DNA of 58,304 nt from Microtetraspora sp. NBRC 16547 (GCF_030268965.1 NZ_BSSE01000038.1:1-58304); one strand, 5' to 3'. Positions 48,377 to 57,846 are shown, counted from the stretch's first letter. Made by a program: numbers and translations. Notes: generated from the sequence alone by a model not told the origin.

Positions 48377-49966
48377 GTGAACAAGCCCGTCGTCCTTGTC
48401 GCAGAGGAGCTGTCCGAAGCCGGTCTGGCCGTGCTCGGCGCGGACTTCGAGGTCCGTCACACCGACGGAGCCGACCGATCCCAGCTGCTGCCCGCGCTCG
48501 CCGACGTGGACGCGGTGATCGTCCGCAGCGCCACGCAGGTGGACGCCGAGGCGATCGCGCACGCGCCCAAGCTGCGCGTCGTGGCCCGCGCCGGGGTCGG
48601 CCTGGACAACGTCGACGTCGAGGCCGCCACCAAGGCCGGTGTCATGGTCGTCAACGCTCCGACATCCAACATCACCAGCGCCGCCGAGCACACGGTCGCG
48701 CTGATCCTGGCCAGTGCCCGCAACGTCGCCCAGGGCCACACCGCTCTCAAGGGCGGCGAGTGGAAGCGTTCCAAGTACACCGGTGTCGAGCTCGACCAGA
48801 AGGTCGTCGGCATCCTCGGCCTCGGAAAGATCGGTCAGCTGGTCGCCCAGCGCCTGCAGCCGTTCGGTGTCGAGCTGATCGCCTATGACCCCTACCTGCA
48901 GCCGGCCCGCGCCGCCCAGATGGGCGTCAAGCTGGAGTCGCTGGAGGAGGTGCTCCGGCAGGCCGACTTCATCACGGTGCACCTGCCCAAGTCGAAGGAG
49001 ACCGTCGGCCTCATCGGCGACCGCGAGCTCCACATGGTCAAGCCGTCCGTCCGGCTGATCAACGTCGCGCGCGGCGGCATCATCGATGAGAACGCGCTGT
49101 ACTCCGCGCTCAAGGAGGGTCGCGTCGCGGGCGCCGGCATCGACGTCTTCGCCAAGGAGCCCTGCACCGACAGCCCGCTGTTCGAGTTCGACCAGGTCGT
49201 GGCCACCCCGCACCTCGGCGCGTCCACGCACGAGGCCCAGGAGAAGGCCGGCACCCAGGTCGCGCGCAGCGTCAAGCTGGCCCTGGCCGGCGAGTTCGTG
49301 CCGGACGCCGTCAACGTCCAGGGCGGCGCCGTCGCCGAGGACGTCAAGCCGGGCCTGCCGCTCACCGAGAAGCTCGGCCGCATCTTCACGGCCCTGGCCG
49401 GCGAGGTCGCCACCAAGCTCGACGTCGAGGTGCGCGGCGAGATCGCGGGTCACGACGTGCGCGTGCTCGAACTGGCCGCGCTCAAGGGCGTCTTCACCGA
49501 CGTCGTCGAGGACACGGTGACCTACGTCAACGCTCCGCTCCTCGCCAAGGACCGCGGCACCGTGGTCGAGCTGGTCACCAGCGGCGAGAGCCCCGACTGG
49601 CGCAACGTCATCACCGTGCGCGGCGTGCTGGCCGACGGCCGCACCGTCTCGGTCTCCGGTACGCTCTCGGGCCCCCGGCAGGTCATGAAGATCGTCGAGG
49701 TCAACGGCTTCGCGATGGAGATCGAGCCCACCGACCACCTGGCGTTCTTCACCTACACCGACCGTCCCGGCATCGTCGGCATCGTCGGCCGGGTGCTCGG
49801 CCAGCACGGCGTCAACATCGCGTCCATGCAGGTCGCCCGCGGCGAGAAGGGCGGCAAGGCGCTGACCGCGCTGACCGTCGACTCGGCCATCCCGGGTGAC
49901 GTCATCGACCAGATCGTGAACGAGATCGGCGCCGACAGCGGCCGTACGGTCGACCTCGAGGACTGA
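48377..49966 (+). CDS. serA: D-3-phosphoglycerate dehydrogenase
   Basis: SerA oxidises 3-phosphoglycerate to phosphohydroxypyruvate, the first step of serine synthesis. The 529-residue protein is the long actinobacterial type. It has a Rossmann domain (VVGILGLGKIGQLVAQRL) and catalytic Arg, Glu and His in INVARGGIIDENAL, DVFAKEPCTDSPLF and ATPHLGASTHEAQ. An intervening allosteric domain is followed by a C-terminal ACT domain (LAFFTYTDRPGIVGIVGRVL). AAGGA at 48366-48370 precedes GTG 48377. A strong terminator follows. Confidence 0.96.
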   Translation: MNKPVVLVAEELSEAGLAVLGADFEVRHTDGADRSQLLPALADVDAVIVRSATQVDAEAIAHAPKLRVVARAGVGLDNVDVEAATKAGVMVVNAPTSNITSAAEHTVALILASARNVAQGHTALKGGEWKRSKYTGVELDQKVVGILGLGKIGQLVAQRLQPFGVELIAYDPYLQPARAAQMGVKLESLEEVLRQADFITVHLPKSKETVGLIGDRELHMVKPSVRLINVARGGIIDENALYSALKEGRVAGAGIDVFAKEPCTDSPLFEFDQVVATPHLGASTHEAQEKAGTQVARSVKLALAGEFVPDAVNVQGGAVAEDVKPGLPLTEKLGRIFTALAGEVATKLDVEVRGEIAGHDVRVLELAALKGVFTDVVEDTVTYVNAPLLAKDRGTVVELVTSGESPDWRNVITVRGVLADGRTVSVSGTLSGPRQVMKIVEVNGFAMEIEPTDHLAFFTYTDRPGIVGIVGRVLGQHGVNIASMQVARGEKGGKALTALTVDSAIPGDVIDQIVNEIGADSGRTVDLED

Positions 49967-49987
49967 TCCGTCTTCCGATCACGCGTC

Positions 49988-50027
49988 GAAGAGGCCCGCT
50001 CCACTGGTGGAGCGGGCCTCTTCTTTT
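49988..50027 (+). terminator. Rho-independent terminator after serA
   Basis: A 17-bp perfect inverted repeat (49988-50004 with 50007-50023, arm GAAGAGGCCCGCTCCAC) is followed by TTTT. It starts 21 nt after the serA stop. Confidence 0.93.
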
Positions 50028-50072
50028 GCCGTGCCGAAGGCACGGCATTCAGCGTCTCGAATATTGAGATAC

Positions 50073-50084
50073 TAGGTCGTCCTA
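50073..50084. promoter_or_regulatory. Inverted repeat TAGGTCGTCCTA in an AT-richer patch
   Basis: Arms TAGG/CCTA flank TCGT, within the AT-richer stretch ATTGAGATACTAGG. The word GAGAT recurs on the other side at 50086-50090. It looks like an operator or promoter element, but no gene starts close behind it; the next is the small gene at 50312. Bases 50091-50299 contain nothing else I can support. Confidence 0.3.
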
Positions 50085-50311
50085 CGAGATTCTGGGGTAG
50101 CCTTGCGCTGATGGCGCCAGGTGTCCGTACTCATCACCTGCCGCGACGGGGCCAGACCAAGGGAAGGCCGGCCGACCCGGCGTCGTGCCGGTCGTGAGCT
50201 TCCCTGTTGCCCATGGGCGTGCGATCCGCGCCTTCGGCGGCGCCCTGTCTTCCGGATCCACGACCGGATCCCGTTCCGTTCCGTCTTCCGTACGCACGAA
50301 TGAGATCGCTC

Positions 50312-50422
50312 ATGTACGACATGTATCCCTGGAACAGCTCCGAGGACGTCCGAGACGAGGCCGCCGACGCGTTGCAGACCGCGCTCGACCGGCGTGACAA
50401 CGGGGGATCGCCGGAGCGCTGA
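50312..50422 (+). CDS. Small hypothetical protein
   Basis: This 36-residue ORF begins MYDMYPWNSSEDVRDEAADA and continues with an acidic helix ending LDRRDNGGSPER. Its codons have the high GC3 of real genes and the aromatic start looks conserved-protein-like. ATG 50300 in frame would add four residues. No domain is recognised. It converges on the sugar permease gene 18 bp away. Confidence 0.5.
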   Translation: MYDMYPWNSSEDVRDEAADALQTALDRRDNGGSPER

Positions 50423-50440
50423 CGCGGCCCCCGCCCCCGT

Positions 50441-51631
50441 TCACGTGGCGCTGCCGCGTCTGGCCAGGGAGTCGATGGCGACGGCGAGGGCGAGGACCGC
50501 GGCGGTCACCATGTACCGCACGGAGGAGTCCACGCTCAGCAGGTACATGCCATTGGTGATCGACTGGATGACCAGGATGCCGAGCAGCGCCGCGTACGTC
50601 CGCCCTCGGCCGCCGAACAGGGACGTGCCGCCGATGACCGCCGCGGCGATGGCCATGAGCAGGATGTCGCTGCCGCCCGAACCCTGGTTGACCGCCGACA
50701 GCCGGCTGGCCGAAAGGATGCCGCCGAAGGCAGCCAGCACCGACGACAGCACGAACGCCAGCACGCGGATCCGCGTCACACTGATGCCCGCCCGGCGGGC
50801 CGCCTCGACGTTGCCTCCCACGGCGTACATCCACCGGCCGAAGGTCGTGTGCCGCAGGACCAGGTCGAGGGCCACCACCAGCGTGCCGAAGATGACCAGC
50901 AGGAGCGGAACGCCCCGGTCCGCCGACATCACGAGCACGGCTCCTGCCAGCACGACCGCGAGGCCCCCCACCTTGGTGGCCAGCCACCATGCGGCGGTCA
51001 CCGGGAGCTCCGCGGCGATCCTCCGCCGCCGGCCGATCAACCCTGACGCCGCGTAGACGGCCACCAGCACCGCGGTGACGGCCCAGGCCGCCCACGAGGG
51101 CAGCCACGTGTCGCTCAGTTTCGCGACGAATCCGTCGAAGGGCAGGTTGATGATGCCGCCCGAGCCCAGCAGGTAGAGCAGCAGGCCCTGCCAGCCGATC
51201 AGTCCCGCCAGCGTCACCACGAACGACGGCATCCGGAGCCGGGTGAACATCAGCCCGTGCAGCGACCCGATGAGGGCGCCCGCGACCAGGGCGACGAGGA
51301 TCGCCAGGAGCGGGTTCCAGTGCAGTCGTTCGGACAAGATGGCCATGATCACCGCGCACAGGCCGCTGACGGAGCCCGCGGACAGGTCGATCTCGCCGAG
51401 CAGCAGCACCATGATGATGCCGAGCGAGATCGTCCCGGTCGCCGCCATCTGGAGGGCCAGGTTGGTGAGGTTCTCCGGCGACAGGAAGTGCTCGTTGAGC
51501 GATCCGAAGACGATCGCGATCGCGATCAGCCCGCCGACCACCGGCCACGCGCCGAGGTCTCCGTGCCGCAGTCGTTCGACGGCCTCCTTCGGCGTGTACG
51601 GCTCACGCACCGATGTGGCGGCGTTCATCAT
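50441..51631 (-). CDS. Sugar ABC transporter permease (XylH/RbsC type)
   Basis: This 396-residue permease of the CUT2 sugar importers has about 10-11 membrane segments. Family motifs are LGIIMVLLLGEIDLSAGSVS near the N-terminus, GGNVEAARRAGISVTRIRV, and AAAVIGGTSLFGGRGRTY. Length and insertion pattern resemble XylH more than RbsC. The first ATG overlaps the stop of the ATPase gene (ATGA), so they are translationally coupled. Transport of xylose or a similar sugar is inferred. Confidence 0.9.
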   Translation of the reverse strand: MMNAATSVREPYTPKEAVERLRHGDLGAWPVVGGLIAIAIVFGSLNEHFLSPENLTNLALQMAATGTISLGIIMVLLLGEIDLSAGSVSGLCAVIMAILSERLHWNPLLAILVALVAGALIGSLHGLMFTRLRMPSFVVTLAGLIGWQGLLLYLLGSGGIINLPFDGFVAKLSDTWLPSWAAWAVTAVLVAVYAASGLIGRRRRIAAELPVTAAWWLATKVGGLAVVLAGAVLVMSADRGVPLLLVIFGTLVVALDLVLRHTTFGRWMYAVGGNVEAARRAGISVTRIRVLAFVLSSVLAAFGGILSASRLSAVNQGSGGSDILLMAIAAAVIGGTSLFGGRGRTYAALLGILVIQSITNGMYLLSVDSSVRYMVTAAVLALAVAIDSLARRGSAT

Positions 51632-52347
51632 GCGGCGGCTCCAGTGATCGCGGCCACGATCGACTCCTGCGAGGTGTCGGCCGTACGGAACTCGCCGGCG
51701 TTGCGGCCCAGGCGCAGGACAACGACGCGGTCGCTGACCGCGCGTACGTCGGCGAGGTTGTGGGAGATGAGCAGCACCGCCAGGCCGCGTTCGCGCAGCC
51801 GCCTGATGAGATCGAGGACCTGGGCGGTCTGCTCGACGCCCAGGGCGGCGGTCGGCTCATCGAGGATGACGAGCCGCGGCTCGCCGATCAGCGCGCGGGC
51901 GATGGCCACCGACTGGCGCTGGCCGCCGGAGAGCATGGCCACCGGCACCCGGATGTCGCGGATGCGCACATCGAGCGAGGTGAGCAGATCCCGTGCGGAT
52001 CGTTCCATCCGGATGTGGCGCAGGACCGAGAACCTCCGTCGTTCGGAGCCGAGGAAGAGATTGGCCACGACGTCGAGGTTCTCGCACAGCGCGAGGTCCT
52101 GGTAGACGGTCGAGATGCCCAGCCGCTGGGCGTCGTGCGGGTTGCCGATGTGCACCGGACGGCCGTCGATGACGATTCCCCCCGAGTCGGGGCTGACGGC
52201 GCCCGCGATGACCTTGACCAGGGTCGACTTCCCCGCTCCGTTGTCCCCGACCAGGGCGACCACCTCGCCGGGTGGGAGGTCCAGGCTCACCCCTTGGAGA
52301 GCCTGGACCGCGCCGTATCGCTTGGATATGTCTCTCGCCGAGATCAT
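51628..52347 (-). CDS. Sugar ABC transporter ATPase, single-domain
   Basis: This 239-residue ATPase has Walker A GDNGAGKSTLVKVI, signature LSGGQRQSVAIARAL, Walker B LVILDEPTAALGVEQ and switch His LLISHNLADV. It has only one nucleotide-binding domain, unlike the duplicated ATPases of classical ribose/xylose importers of about 500 residues, and so probably works as a homodimer as in FrcA-type systems. The start ATG follows the stop of the binding-protein gene without a gap. Confidence 0.92.
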   Translation of the reverse strand: MISARDISKRYGAVQALQGVSLDLPPGEVVALVGDNGAGKSTLVKVIAGAVSPDSGGIVIDGRPVHIGNPHDAQRLGISTVYQDLALCENLDVVANLFLGSERRRFSVLRHIRMERSARDLLTSLDVRIRDIRVPVAMLSGGQRQSVAIARALIGEPRLVILDEPTAALGVEQTAQVLDLIRRLRERGLAVLLISHNLADVRAVSDRVVVLRLGRNAGEFRTADTSQESIVAAITGAAA

Positions 52348-53442
52348 CTACTGGATGCCCGCCTTGGCGCACGCGTCCTTGAGTTCGGGCGTGCAGACGT
52401 CGGACGCCTTGTAGAAGCCGTCCTTGATGATGGTGCCCGCGATCTTGTCCGCGGTGACCGCGATGGGATCGAGCAGGAACGCCGGGATGTCGGCCGTGCC
52501 GTTGTTCGCCTTGTCGGGCGCCGCCGGCTTCTCGCCCTTGGCCAGCGCGACGGCGAGCTCCGCCGACTTCTCCGCCTCGGCCCGGATGTCGAGGTAGATC
52601 GTCATGTACTGCTCGCCGCTGAGGATGCGCTGCACGGCCGCCAGCTCGGAGTCCTGCCCGGTGATCGGCGGCATGGTCTTGTAACCGGCCCGCTTCATCG
52701 CCGCGATGGCGCCGCTGGCCATGCCGTCGTTGGCGGACAGCACGCCCACGATGTTGTCGCGGCCGATCGCCGTGATCGCCTGCTCCATCTCCTGCTGGGC
52801 CTTGTCCGGGCTCCAGTCGGGCGTGTCGAACTCCCGCCCGATCTTGACCTTGCCGTCGAGGACGTTGTGCGCGCCCTTCTTGTAGTCGGCCGAGCTGGGG
52901 TCGGTGGGCGAGCCGTGGATCATCACGATCTCCCCCTTGCTCGCCGTGCCGTCGGCGTTCAGCGCGTCCAGCAGCGCCTGCCCCTGCATCTCGCCCACGC
53001 GTACGTTGTTGAACGAGACGTAGTACTCGTAGCCGATGCCGGAGATCAGCCGGTCGTAGGCGATCACCGGGACCTTCTTCTGCTTGGCCTTGTTGACCAG
53101 TGGCGCGACGGCCGCGGCGTCCACGGCGTCGAGCACGAGTACGTCGGCGCCCTGGGTGAGAGCGGCCTCGACCTGCTGCTGTTGCTTGGCGGCGTCCTGG
53201 TCGGCGTTGGAGTAGAGGAGCTTGCAGTCCGGGCAGAGCTGCCCGACCTTGGCCTCGAACAGCGGACGGTCGAACGCCTCGTAGCGCGTCGTCTTCGACT
53301 CGGGCAGGAACAGGGCGATGGTCTTGCCGCCGCCGTCACCCGCTCCGGACTCGGAAGGCTTCGCCTCCGTCGTGGAGCCGTTACCGCAGGCGGCGCCGAA
53401 CAGAAGCGCCGCGACGGAGACAGCCAGCATTCCTCGTCGCAT
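52348..53442 (-). CDS. Sugar ABC transporter substrate-binding lipoprotein (XylF-like)
   Basis: This 364-residue periplasmic-binding-type lipoprotein has a signal MLAVSVAALLFGAACGNGS with the lipobox Cys near residue 19. The fold carries TIALFLPESKTTRYEAFDRP, QGADVLVLDAVDAAAVAPLV, VIAYDRLISG and VLSANDGMASGAIAAMKRAG, all typical of XylF/type I sugar-binding proteins. ATG 53442 was preferred to GTG 53448 because AAAGGA is then at 9 nt. It is the first gene of the three-gene importer operon and is divergent from the ROK regulator. Confidence 0.92.
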   Translation of the reverse strand: MRRGMLAVSVAALLFGAACGNGSTTEAKPSESGAGDGGGKTIALFLPESKTTRYEAFDRPLFEAKVGQLCPDCKLLYSNADQDAAKQQQQVEAALTQGADVLVLDAVDAAAVAPLVNKAKQKKVPVIAYDRLISGIGYEYYVSFNNVRVGEMQGQALLDALNADGTASKGEIVMIHGSPTDPSSADYKKGAHNVLDGKVKIGREFDTPDWSPDKAQQEMEQAITAIGRDNIVGVLSANDGMASGAIAAMKRAGYKTMPPITGQDSELAAVQRILSGEQYMTIYLDIRAEAEKSAELAVALAKGEKPAAPDKANNGTADIPAFLLDPIAVTADKIAGTIIKDGFYKASDVCTPELKDACAKAGIQ

Positions 53443-53487
53443 CGGCACACGTTTCCTTTCTCATGACCCCGAGGGTTGATAAGAAAG

Positions 53488-53496
53488 GTAATTTAC
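53488..53496. promoter_or_regulatory. Putative ROK operator between xylF-like gene and regulator
   Basis: GTAATTTAC (arms GTAA/TTAC) lies in an AT-rich patch (AAGAAAGGTAATTTACTATC) unusual for this genome, in the middle of the divergent gap. It resembles the AGTAAATTTACT-type sites of actinobacterial ROK repressors, one base short. Confidence 0.4.
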
Positions 53497-53534
53497 TATC
53501 AGCTGTATGACCAGAGGGTGAGAGAGATCACATC

Positions 53535-54815
53535 ATGGAGGGGCTGATGGTGCGGGGCGATCCACCGCTGATCAACTGGCCCGCCTTCCGTAGCGTCTAT
53601 GCCACTCTGGGGAATGTGGTGAGCATGGGCGGCGGGACCGCCAACACGACCAGCCTGCTCCGGGTCATGAACGAGCGTGCGGTGTTCGCGGAGATCTTCC
53701 GCCTCGGTAAGGTCTCCCGGCCGGAGCTGGCGCAGGCCACCGGCCTGTCCAAGCCGACGATCTCCGTCGCCCTGGCGGATCTGGAGCGTGCCAGGCTGGT
53801 CCGCCCGGTCGGGTTGCGTACGGGCAACGCGGGCCGTGCCGCTCTGCTCTACGAGATCCGCCCGCAGGCCGGCTGGGTGCTGGCCGTCGACATCGGCCGC
53901 GCCTACGTGCGGCTGGCGCTGGCCGACCTGGTGGGCGAGATCGTCGCACGCAAGGACGAGCCGTCCCGGGCCGAGAGCTACGACGCGGTGCTCGCCCAGC
54001 TCTCCGATCTGGCGGACAAGCTCACCACCGAGGCCGGTCTCTCCCCTGGGGACATCACACTCACGGTTTTCGGGACGCCGGGCATTCACGACAAGGAGAC
54101 GGGCGTGCTGCGGCTCGCCCACAACCTGCCCGGATGGGAGCTGCCCGGCGCGGTGGAACGGCTCGCCGACGTCACCGGATCTCCGTACATCCTGGAGAAC
54201 GACGTGGACCTCGCCGCGGTGGGGGAGGGCGCGTACGGTCTGGGCGAGGGCGTCCCGCACTTCGTCTATGTCTCCGTCGGCACCGGCATCGGCATGGGCG
54301 TCGTGATCGACGGCAAGCTCTACCGGGGCTCGCGCGGAGCGGCCGGTGAGATCTCCTATCTCCCGGTCGGCGAGGGCGACCCCCGTGCCGACCCCGGACG
54401 CGGCATGTTCGAGTCGGTCGCCTCGGCCGACGGCGTGATCGCCGCGGCCGCCCGCCTGGGTATGATCGCGGCCACCGCCAAGGACGTCTTCGACGCGGCC
54501 AGGGCGGGCGACGAGACCGCGCTCAAGGTCGTCTCCGCCGAGGCCGACCACGTGGCGCACGCGCTCGCCGGGATCGTCGCCGTGCTCGATCCCGAGCTGG
54601 TCGTGCTGGGCGGCGGCATCGGAGCGCAGGCGGCCGACCTGCTCATCGGTCCCGTGACCGAGCGCCTTCCCGGACTCGTGGCGTTGCGGCCGCCCCGGAT
54701 CGAGGCGTCCACACTGGGGGTGGACGCCGTCCTGCTCGGAGCGCTCGCGTTCGGCCTCGCCACGGCCCGCGATCTGGTTTTCGAGCGCGCGGTCGCCGTG
54801 ACACCGCCCGGATAG
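53535..54815 (+). CDS. ROK-family transcriptional regulator
   Basis: This protein of up to 426 residues has an N-terminal winged helix (MNERAVFAEIFRLGKVSRPE, then TGLSKPTISVALADLERA) and a ROK sugar-kinase-like domain (VLAVDIGRAYVRLALADL, VSVGTGIGMGVVIDGKLYRG, ELVVLGGGIGAQAADLL). The ROK zinc-binding CxCGxxGC motif is absent. The start is uncertain: ATG 53535 is the longest, and ATG 53625 just before the HTH (MGGGTANTTSLLRV) is equally credible. It probably represses the divergent sugar importer in response to the sugar or a phosphate ester of it. Confidence 0.88.
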   Translation: MEGLMVRGDPPLINWPAFRSVYATLGNVVSMGGGTANTTSLLRVMNERAVFAEIFRLGKVSRPELAQATGLSKPTISVALADLERARLVRPVGLRTGNAGRAALLYEIRPQAGWVLAVDIGRAYVRLALADLVGEIVARKDEPSRAESYDAVLAQLSDLADKLTTEAGLSPGDITLTVFGTPGIHDKETGVLRLAHNLPGWELPGAVERLADVTGSPYILENDVDLAAVGEGAYGLGEGVPHFVYVSVGTGIGMGVVIDGKLYRGSRGAAGEISYLPVGEGDPRADPGRGMFESVASADGVIAAAARLGMIAATAKDVFDAARAGDETALKVVSAEADHVAHALAGIVAVLDPELVVLGGGIGAQAADLLIGPVTERLPGLVALRPPRIEASTLGVDAVLLGALAFGLATARDLVFERAVAVTPPG

Positions 54816-54861
54816 TGAGACCGTGCGTTCGATCTACGAGACGGACCGGTAAGGTACATGC

Positions 54862-55908
54862 ATGGATTCGAGCAACATCCGTCTGGCAGTGATCCCCGGT
54901 GACGGGATCGGCACCGAGGTCGTCGCCGAAGGACTCAAGGTCCTCAACGCGGCCGGTGTCAAGGTTGAGACCACCGAGTACGACCTGGGCGCGAAGCGCT
55001 ACCACGCGACCGGTGAGGTCCTTCCCGACGCTGTGCTGGACGAGTTGCGCGGCTATGACGCCATCGTGCTCGGCGCCGTCGGCGACCCCAGCGTCCCCCC
55101 GGGCATCCTGGAGCGCGACCTGCTGCTCCGGCTCCGGTTCGAACTCGACCACTACGTGAACCTGCGCCCGGTCAAGCTCTTCCCCGGTGTGGAGACCCCG
55201 CTCGGCAAGTCCAGCCCCGAGGACATCGACATGGTCGTCGTCCGTGAGGGCACCGAGGGGCTGTACGCCGGGGCCGGCGGCACGCTGCGCCGCGGCACGC
55301 CGCACGAGATCGCGACCCAGGAGTCGCTCAACACCGCCTTCGGCGTCGAGCGGGTCGTCCGGTACGCGTTCGAGAAGGCGGCCCAGCGGCCGCGGAAGAA
55401 GCTCACCCTGGTCCACAAGACCAACGTGCTGACCTACGCCGGTGACCTGTGGGCCCGCACGGTCGCCCGGGTCGGCCTGGAGTTCCCGCAGGTCGAGACC
55501 GACTACTGCCACATCGACGCGGCGTCGATGTTCTTCATCACCCAGCCCGAGCGGTTCGACGTGATCGTCACCGACAACCTCTTCGGCGACATCATCACCG
55601 ACATCGGCGCGGCGGTCGCCGGCGGCATCGGCCTGGCCGCCAGTGGCAACATCAACCCGGACCGGACCGCGCCGTCGATGTTCGAGCCGGTCCACGGCAG
55701 CGCCCCCGACATCGCGGGCCAGGGCAAGGCCGACCCGACCGCCACCATCCTGTCCATCGCCATGCTCCTCGACCACATCGGCTTCACCGAGGCCGCGCAG
55801 AAGGTCGAGCAGGCGGTTGCCGAGGACCTCGCCGAGCGCCAGGGCGCGCGGACGGCCAGGAAGACCCGCGAAATCGGCGACGACATCGCCGCCCGAGTAG
55901 CCGGCTGA
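54862..55908 (+). CDS. leuB: 3-isopropylmalate dehydrogenase
   Basis: LeuB oxidatively decarboxylates 3-isopropylmalate in leucine synthesis. The 348-residue protein has [68 protein letters not shown], and the metal site [20 protein letters not shown] with [21 protein letters not shown] at 54850-54855 lies 6 nt before ATG 54862 and could be either a leaderless -10 or contain a weak AAGG ribosome site. A strong terminator follows. Confidence 0.95.
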   Translation: MDSSNIRLAVIPGDGIGTEVVAEGLKVLNAAGVKVETTEYDLGAKRYHATGEVLPDAVLDELRGYDAIVLGAVGDPSVPPGILERDLLLRLRFELDHYVNLRPVKLFPGVETPLGKSSPEDIDMVVVREGTEGLYAGAGGTLRRGTPHEIATQESLNTAFGVERVVRYAFEKAAQRPRKKLTLVHKTNVLTYAGDLWARTVARVGLEFPQVETDYCHIDAASMFFITQPERFDVIVTDNLFGDIITDIGAAVAGGIGLAASGNINPDRTAPSMFEPVHGSAPDIAGQGKADPTATILSIAMLLDHIGFTEAAQKVEQAVAEDLAERQGARTARKTREIGDDIAARVAG

Positions 55909-55931
55909 GCCGGGCCGCTCACCCCGTCTTT

Positions 55932-55969
55932 GCGCATGGCGGCCCGACTCGGGCCGCCATGCGCTTTTT
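55932..55969 (+). terminator. Rho-independent terminator after leuB
   Basis: A perfect 15-bp stem (55932-55946 with 55950-55964, arm GCGCATGGCGGCCCG) with an ACT loop is followed by five T. Confidence 0.93.
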
Positions 55970-56046
55970 CATACCCTCTTGCATGCCTTAGGTTTCCCAT
56001 AGGTCGCACAATGAATGTGATGACGTAGAGAGAAGGATCGCGGCAA

Positions 56047-57138
56047 ATGACCAGCCAGCTCAGCTTCGACGTGCAGCTCAACCAGCAGGCCCGCACCGCG
56101 GCCGAGCGTGCGCAGGTACTGGCGAACCCCGGCTTCGGGCAGATCTTCACAGATCACATGATCTCCATCGACTACACCGAGGGCCGCGGTTGGCACGACG
56201 CACGGCTGGAGCCGTACGGGCCGCTGGTCCTGGACCCGGCGACGGCGGTGTTCCACTACGCGCAGGAGCTGTTCGAGGGGCTCAAGGCGTACCGCCAGGC
56301 GGGCGGCTCGATCGTGTCGTTCCGGCCGTACGCCAACGCCGCCAGGTTCAACAAGTCCGCGGAGCGCATGGCGATGCCCGAGCTGCCCGAGGAGGCGTTC
56401 GTCGAGTCGCTGGAGCTGCTCGTCCAGACGGACAAGGAGTGGGTGCCGACGACCGAGGGGCACAGCCTCTACCTGCGGCCGTTCATCATCGCCACCCAGG
56501 TCGGGCTCGGCGTGAACTACCCGTCCAAGACGTACCGCTACATGGTGATCGCCTCTCCGGCGGGGTCGTACTTCTCGGGTGGCATCAAGCCGGTCTCCGT
56601 GTGGCTGTCCACGGAGTACACCCGGGCCGCTCCCGGGGGCACCGGCTTCGCCAAGTGCGGCGGCAACTACGCGGCGGCCTTCGTCGCCCAGCGCCAGGCC
56701 GTCGAACAGGGCTGTGACCAGGTGGTCTGGCTGGATGCGAACGAACACCGCTACGTCGAGGAGATGGGCGGGATGAACCTGTTCTTCGTCTTCGGCGACC
56801 GCCTGCTCACCCCCGCCCTGACCGGGACGCTCCTGCCCGGTGTGACCCGCGACTCGATCCTCGCCTTCGCCGCCGACCTGGGCCTGCGGGCCGAGGAGGG
56901 CCGGATCTCGATCGAGGAGTGGCAGGCCGGGTGCGAGTCGGGTGAGATCACCGAGGTCTTCGCCTGCGGCACCGCGGCCGTGGTCACCCCGGTGGGCTTC
57001 GTCAAGGGTGTGGACCGCGCCTGGACGATCGGTGACGGCACCCCCGGCGCGGTCACCCAGAAGATCCGCGAGGAGCTGATGGGCATCCAGTTCGGCAGCC
57101 GTCCCGACACCCACAACTGGATCCACAAGATCTGCTGA
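56047..57138 (+). CDS. ilvE: Branched-chain amino acid aminotransferase
   Basis: This PLP enzyme makes the last step to Val, Leu and Ile. The 363-residue class IV aminotransferase has [26 protein letters not shown], the PLP lysine in [15 protein letters not shown], and [18 protein letters not shown] upstream of ATG 56047 is its ribosome-binding site. A five-codon ORF (MNVMT) at 56011-56028 lies just before that site, but it has no branched-chain codon cluster beyond one Val. Confidence 0.95.
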   Translation: MTSQLSFDVQLNQQARTAAERAQVLANPGFGQIFTDHMISIDYTEGRGWHDARLEPYGPLVLDPATAVFHYAQELFEGLKAYRQAGGSIVSFRPYANAARFNKSAERMAMPELPEEAFVESLELLVQTDKEWVPTTEGHSLYLRPFIIATQVGLGVNYPSKTYRYMVIASPAGSYFSGGIKPVSVWLSTEYTRAAPGGTGFAKCGGNYAAAFVAQRQAVEQGCDQVVWLDANEHRYVEEMGGMNLFFVFGDRLLTPALTGTLLPGVTRDSILAFAADLGLRAEEGRISIEEWQAGCESGEITEVFACGTAAVVTPVGFVKGVDRAWTIGDGTPGAVTQKIREELMGIQFGSRPDTHNWIHKIC

Positions 57139-57150
57139 CGCGCGCACGAC

Positions 57151-57184
57151 AGGAGCCCGGCGACCTCGCCTTCGCCGGGCTCCT
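57151..57184. terminator. Terminator hairpin between ilvE and the convergent Uma2 gene
   Basis: AGGAGCCCGGCGA (57151-57163) pairs perfectly with TCGCCGGGCTCCT (57172-57184) across an 8-nt loop. It can serve both convergent genes. Confidence 0.8.
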
Positions 57185-57220
57185 ACGCGTTCCTACGGTC
57201 GGGGGCAGCGGATCGCACGC

Positions 57221-57808
57221 TCACGCCTCGACAAGCTTGGCGGTGTCGATGGCGAGATCCCACGGCTCAGGCAGCGGCAACGGCTTACCCAGCGTCACCT
57301 CCACCTGGTGCTGGTAGCCCTTCTCGCCCGGCTCGCTCATCAGCCTGGCGACGCCCTTGAACGTGTCGATCACCAGATAGAGCGGAACCCCCGCCAAAGC
57401 GCAGTTCCGCGGCTTGACGACATGGTCGTCCCGGACGCTGCTCTTGGAGACCACTTCCACGATGAGCAGCGTGCTGTCCCCGTAGACCTCGTCGTCACCC
57501 CACATGCGGCGGTTCTTCGGGACGATCGTCAGGTCCGGGACGTAGCGGTCGACCTGGGCGCCGAGGAACAGTTTGATGTTGGTCCACAGGCCCCAGCCGC
57601 GGTCGGCGACGATGCTTGCGATCTGAAGGATCAGACGGGATATGACGTCGTTGTGCTCTCCTGTGGGCACCTCTCTCACCACGATCCGGCCGTCGATGAA
57701 CTCGACCCTGCGGTCGGGATGCATCGCGCAAGTCTCGTGGTAACGACGGTAGAGGTCCGCTCTGTCCGTCTCTGATGATGTCGTGGGTTCGACGAGAACC
57801 TTGGCCAT
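57221..57808 (-). CDS. Uma2 family (DUF820) restriction-endonuclease-like protein
   Basis: This 195-residue PD-(D/E)XK-fold protein has RVEFIDGRIVVREVPTGEH, the Asp of DRYVPDLTIVP, and the ExV motif TLLIVEVVSKSS, consistent with the Uma2 nuclease-like family, which is abundant in actinobacteria and of unclear role. The family is often mobile or multi-copy. ATG 57808 gives a normal length. It is next to an IS200/IS605-type element whose left end may start right behind its promoter region. Confidence 0.85.
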   Translation of the reverse strand: MAKVLVEPTTSSETDRADLYRRYHETCAMHPDRRVEFIDGRIVVREVPTGEHNDVISRLILQIASIVADRGWGLWTNIKLFLGAQVDRYVPDLTIVPKNRRMWGDDEVYGDSTLLIVEVVSKSSVRDDHVVKPRNCALAGVPLYLVIDTFKGVARLMSEPGEKGYQHQVEVTLGKPLPLPEPWDLAIDTAKLVEA

Positions 57809-57826
57809 CAGAGCCTCGGCAGGGGA

Positions 57827-57846
57827 CCGTCGCCTTCAGGCGACGG
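57827..57846 (+). mobile_element. Hairpin, likely left end of an IS200/IS605 element
   Basis: CCGTCGCC (57827-57834) and GGCGACGG (57839-57846) form a perfect 8-bp stem with a TTCA loop. Short imperfect or perfect subterminal hairpins of this kind are the TnpA recognition sites of IS200/IS605 elements. It lies 93 bp upstream of the TnpA start, as expected for the left end. Confidence 0.55.

Noticed and set aside
56011-56028. Attenuator leader peptide before ilvE
   Set aside because: Only five codons (MNVMT) with a single Val and no terminator hairpin between it and ilvE.
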